Assembly (NCBI GenBank): GCA_030728235.1 | Contig: JANRAA010000014.1 | Location: forward strand, 3,503 to 11,480 | Reading direction: 5' to 3' | Length of the DNA stretch: 7,978 nt | From: Flavobacteriales bacterium | GTDB taxonomy: Bacteria; Bacteroidota; Bacteroidia; Flavobacteriales_D; Sanyastnellaceae | Shown here: in pieces, positions 7,001 to 7,978 of the stretch | Layout: each line of letters starts with the position of its first letter | Numbering within the stretch: position 1 is the first letter of the stretch | Program-made: the position numbers and the translations under genes | The notes under the pieces: model-generated | Told to the model about the DNA's origin: nothing | The model's input: only the letters and a program-made list of their open reading frames with translations | Database searches by the model: none

Positions 7001-7609
7001 AAACTCCTCGCTGAATTGAAACCAATGTTTCTTGAAAATGGGGTTTCAAATGGTCACGACGCCACTGTGTTAGAAAAGGTATGGAAAGACTGGGAGGCGT
7101 TTGCATCTTACGCTTTCAACAAATCCCACTCTACATGTTATGCTTGGGTAGCTTACCAAACGGCTTATTTGAAAGCCAACTATCCCGCTGAATACATGGC
7201 TTCGGTGCTTTCAAACAACATGAACGATATCAAGCAAGTGACCTTGTTCATGGAAGAATGTCGCCGAATGGGGTTGGCTGTTCTCGGTCCTGATGTTAAT
7301 GAATCAGCTTATAAATTTAGAGTGAACAATGCCGGGGCTATCCGCTTCGGTTTAGGAGCGATGAAAGGAGTAGGGGGAGCCGCTGTAAATAGCATCGTTG
7401 AGAATCGAGCTGAAGGTCCTTACTTATCTCTTTTCGACATGTCTCGACGTATTTCTCTGAAAGACTGCAACAAAAGAGTTTTTGAAAGTCTCGCCTTAGG
7501 CGGTGGATTTGATGGCTTTCCTGGGTTGCATCGGGCGCAATATTTTGCTATCGATGATAAAGGAAGAAGCACACTGGAGAACGCTTTGCGATACGGAAAC
7601 GCTTGGTGA
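4070..7609 (+). CDS. dnaE: DNA polymerase III alpha subunit with fused N-terminal exonuclease (frame broken near 7607)
   Basis: This is the replicative polymerase. Residues 1 to about 185 are a DnaQ-like DEDDh exonuclease with D6 and E8 in DTETTG, D105 in GHNVSFD, and H170 and D175 in AHDAAYD, all intact, so proofreading is carried in the same chain. An acidic Pro-rich linker (about 186-244) leads to a PHP domain with HLHVHSQYS at 249-257 and TDHGNM at 283-288. The polymerase core has GPGRGS at 616-621, PDIDIDF at 657-663 with catalytic D658 and D660, and the third aspartate D826 in KMDFLGL. RPGP (906-909) and AFNKSHS (1015-1021) follow. Fused Bacteroidota DnaE proteins are usually about 1,450-1,500 residues; this frame stops at 1,179 with TGA after YGNAW, while homology goes on in the next frame. 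The ATG at 4070 sits at the expected exonuclease start. Confidence 0.93.
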   Translation: MFLIFDTETTGLPRNWNAPLSDGDNWPRLVQLAWQLHDVSGALLSRGNLIVKPEGFTIPFNATKIHGISTDRAMNEGVALIDVVSQFLGDLEKAKYAVGHNVSFDVSIVGAEMIRLGLDEELLTKFAAIDSKDEATDFCAIPSGKGGRFKWPTLTELHEKLFGVAFKEAHDAAYDVDATAKCFFGLINQGVIKRPELEDSGEIVYEAPVLEAPNFEDDEKPEELTKIEIAPVVPVVDENVEVVTADFCHLHVHSQYSILQAVSEVSDIVATAKKMNMPAVAITDHGNMMSAFNFVKEAAKADVKAIVGCEFNVCRDRNDKSQKDDGFQTVVLAKNKVGYHNLTKLASIAYTEGFYYLPRIDKEALVRFKDELIVTTGGIWGEIPYLILNVGETHAEEAFLWYKEHFGDDFYAEINRHGIEEESVVNEVLLRFCSKHNVKYFAANSSYYTRKEQANAHDILLCVKDAENVSKPKKFIGKRGREFRFGYPNDEYYMKSPEEMKSIFSDLPEAIAETAQIAAKCEAYKLERDVLLPKFDIPAEFIDPLDDQDGGKRGENAYLRHLTYEGAAKRYPEITDEIRERLDFELATIAKTGYPGYFLIVQDFTSAARKMGVSVGPGRGSAAGSAVAYCVAITNVDPIKYDLLFERFLNPDRVSMPDIDIDFDDEGRQSVIDYVIQKYGSNQVAQIITYGTMAAKSSLRDTARVLELPLIDADRLAKLMPDISLSKLFSLDDKGLREKLRGSDEVDNAKALKEIAGQKNLEGRTISTARELEGSVRNTGIHACGVIITPDDITNFVPIATAKDSDMYCTQFDNAVAESAGLLKMDFLGLKTLTIIKDAVRNVKERHGVDLDPDEFPLDDTTTYELFQRGETVGIFQYESAGMQKYLKELKPTVFADLIAMNALYRPGPLEYIPSFIKRKHGQEPIVYEIEASKEYLEETYGITVYQEQVMLLSQKLANFTKGQADTLRKAMGKKNIKLLAELKPMFLENGVSNGHDATVLEKVWKDWEAFASYAFNKSHSTCYAWVAYQTAYLKANYPAEYMASVLSNNMNDIKQVTLFMEECRRMGLAVLGPDVNESAYKFRVNNAGAIRFGLGAMKGVGGAAVNSIVENRAEGPYLSLFDMSRRISLKDCNKRVFESLALGGGFDGFPGLHRAQYFAIDDKGRSTLENALRYGNAW
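7601..7609 (+). other. Frameshift site in dnaE
   Basis: The first frame reads ALRYGNAW and then TGA at 7607-7609. The next frame reads GENSSQVSLFGEA from about 7605. In the family these parts are joined (RYGN, a few residues, then NSSQVSLFGE). Leaving out one base, for example T7607, gives NAWENSSQVSLFG without a gap; a two-base deletion would explain it equally well. The site has no long homopolymer and no clear slippery codon. Confidence 0.88.
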
Positions 7610-7970
7610 AAACTCATCGCAAGTAAGTCTATTTGGAGAGGCGGATACATCTGATATACCTGAGCCAAACATCCCCGAAGCGGAAGAATGGAATATCCTC
7701 GATAAACTGAATAAAGAGAAGGAAGTCGTTGGGATTTATATTTCAGGACATCCATTAGACGATTTCAGAGTTGATATGGATACCTTCTGCACGAAAGAGG
7801 GGTTGAAGGTGCTGCAAGATCTAGAACGATTGAAAGGACGTCAGCTCAGTTTTGGAGGTATGGTAACCGCTTCTGAAGAGCGGATTGCGAAAAATGGGAC
7901 CAGGTATGGCAATTTCACTGTTGAAGATTACGAACATTCCGAACGCTTTTTCGTTTTCGGTGAAGAGTAG
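7608..7970 (+). pseudogene. dnaE: Continuation of dnaE in the shifted frame, ending at an internal TAG
   Basis: This stretch is not a separate gene. It holds the next part of DnaE: SQVSLFGEA, an acidic Pro-rich patch (SDIPEPNIPEAEEW), the highly conserved KEKEVVGIYISGHPLDDF, and the start of the OB-fold (GRQLSFGGMVTA, then NGTRYGNFTVEDY). It ends FVFGEE and TAG at 7968-7970. The next bases in the same frame read V-K-F, which fits the family pattern FGE-(D/E)-Y-VKF, so the TAG stands where tyrosine is expected, one substitution from TAT or TAC. The rest of the OB-fold and the C-terminal domains would lie beyond the window. A GTG at 7503 could start an independent frame, but its first 34 codons are dnaE read out of frame. 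Confidence 0.85.
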
Positions 7971-7978
7971 GTGAAGTT

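Noticed and set aside
7595..7612. Programmed +1 frameshifting in dnaE, like that in the RF2 gene
   Set aside because: The codon before TGA is TGG, whose tRNA would pair poorly after a +1 slip. There is no CTT TGA-type site and no Shine-Dalgarno-like stimulator, and a second lesion follows at 7968.
7968..7970. TAG as a sense codon (recoding or pyrrolysine)
   Set aside because: TAG ends the HD-domain gene at 3972-3974 at the normal family length, and a single substitution explains the dnaE case more simply.
1..7978. tRNA, rRNA, CRISPR array, toxin-antitoxin pair or defence gene cluster
   Set aside because: I saw no tRNA-like cloverleaf, no spaced repeat array and no small partner gene beside the PIN-PhoH protein. 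Apart from the transposase fragment, the genes are housekeeping or generic enzymes.

Overview
This 7,978-base window most likely comes from a bacterium of the phylum Bacteroidota; I cannot fix the order or genus. Four things point there. The DNA polymerase III alpha subunit carries a DnaQ-type exonuclease at its N-terminus. Ribosomal protein S16 has a long acidic Ala/Pro/Glu tail. No start codon is preceded by a Shine-Dalgarno sequence. Two promoter candidates resemble the Bacteroidota TTG-N19-23-TAnnTTTG pattern.

Layout, left to right. Positions 1-194 (minus strand) hold the N-terminal zinc-ribbon part of an IS1595-type transposase that runs off the window edge. Positions 195-360 are non-coding and include a perfect 17-bp inverted repeat just past the end of the next gene. 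Positions 361-1698 (minus) encode a PIN-PhoH fusion ATPase. A 177-bp spacer follows. Positions 1876-2424 (minus) encode RimM and 2488-3180 (minus) encode S16, with an intrinsic terminator between them. A divergent intergenic region (3181-3308) carries the rpsP promoter. Positions 3309-3974 (plus) encode an HD-domain phosphohydrolase of the YedJ/YpgQ type. From 4070 to the right edge (plus) lies dnaE.

How the genes relate. S16 and RimM form the familiar rpsP-rimM ribosome-assembly pair: S16 is a 30S protein and RimM helps mature the 30S subunit. The usual partner trmD is not in the window; phoH follows rimM instead. The HD protein may hydrolyse nucleotides and sits directly before the replicative polymerase, but this link is positional only.

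The main anomaly is in dnaE. The reading frame breaks by one base near 7601-7608, and the continued frame then meets a TAG at 7968-7970 where the family usually has tyrosine. Both lesions lie in the last 380 bases, so sequencing or assembly error near a contig end is as likely as real gene decay. I see no clear sign of an undescribed multi-gene system; the window is mostly housekeeping genes with a mobile-element fragment at its left edge.
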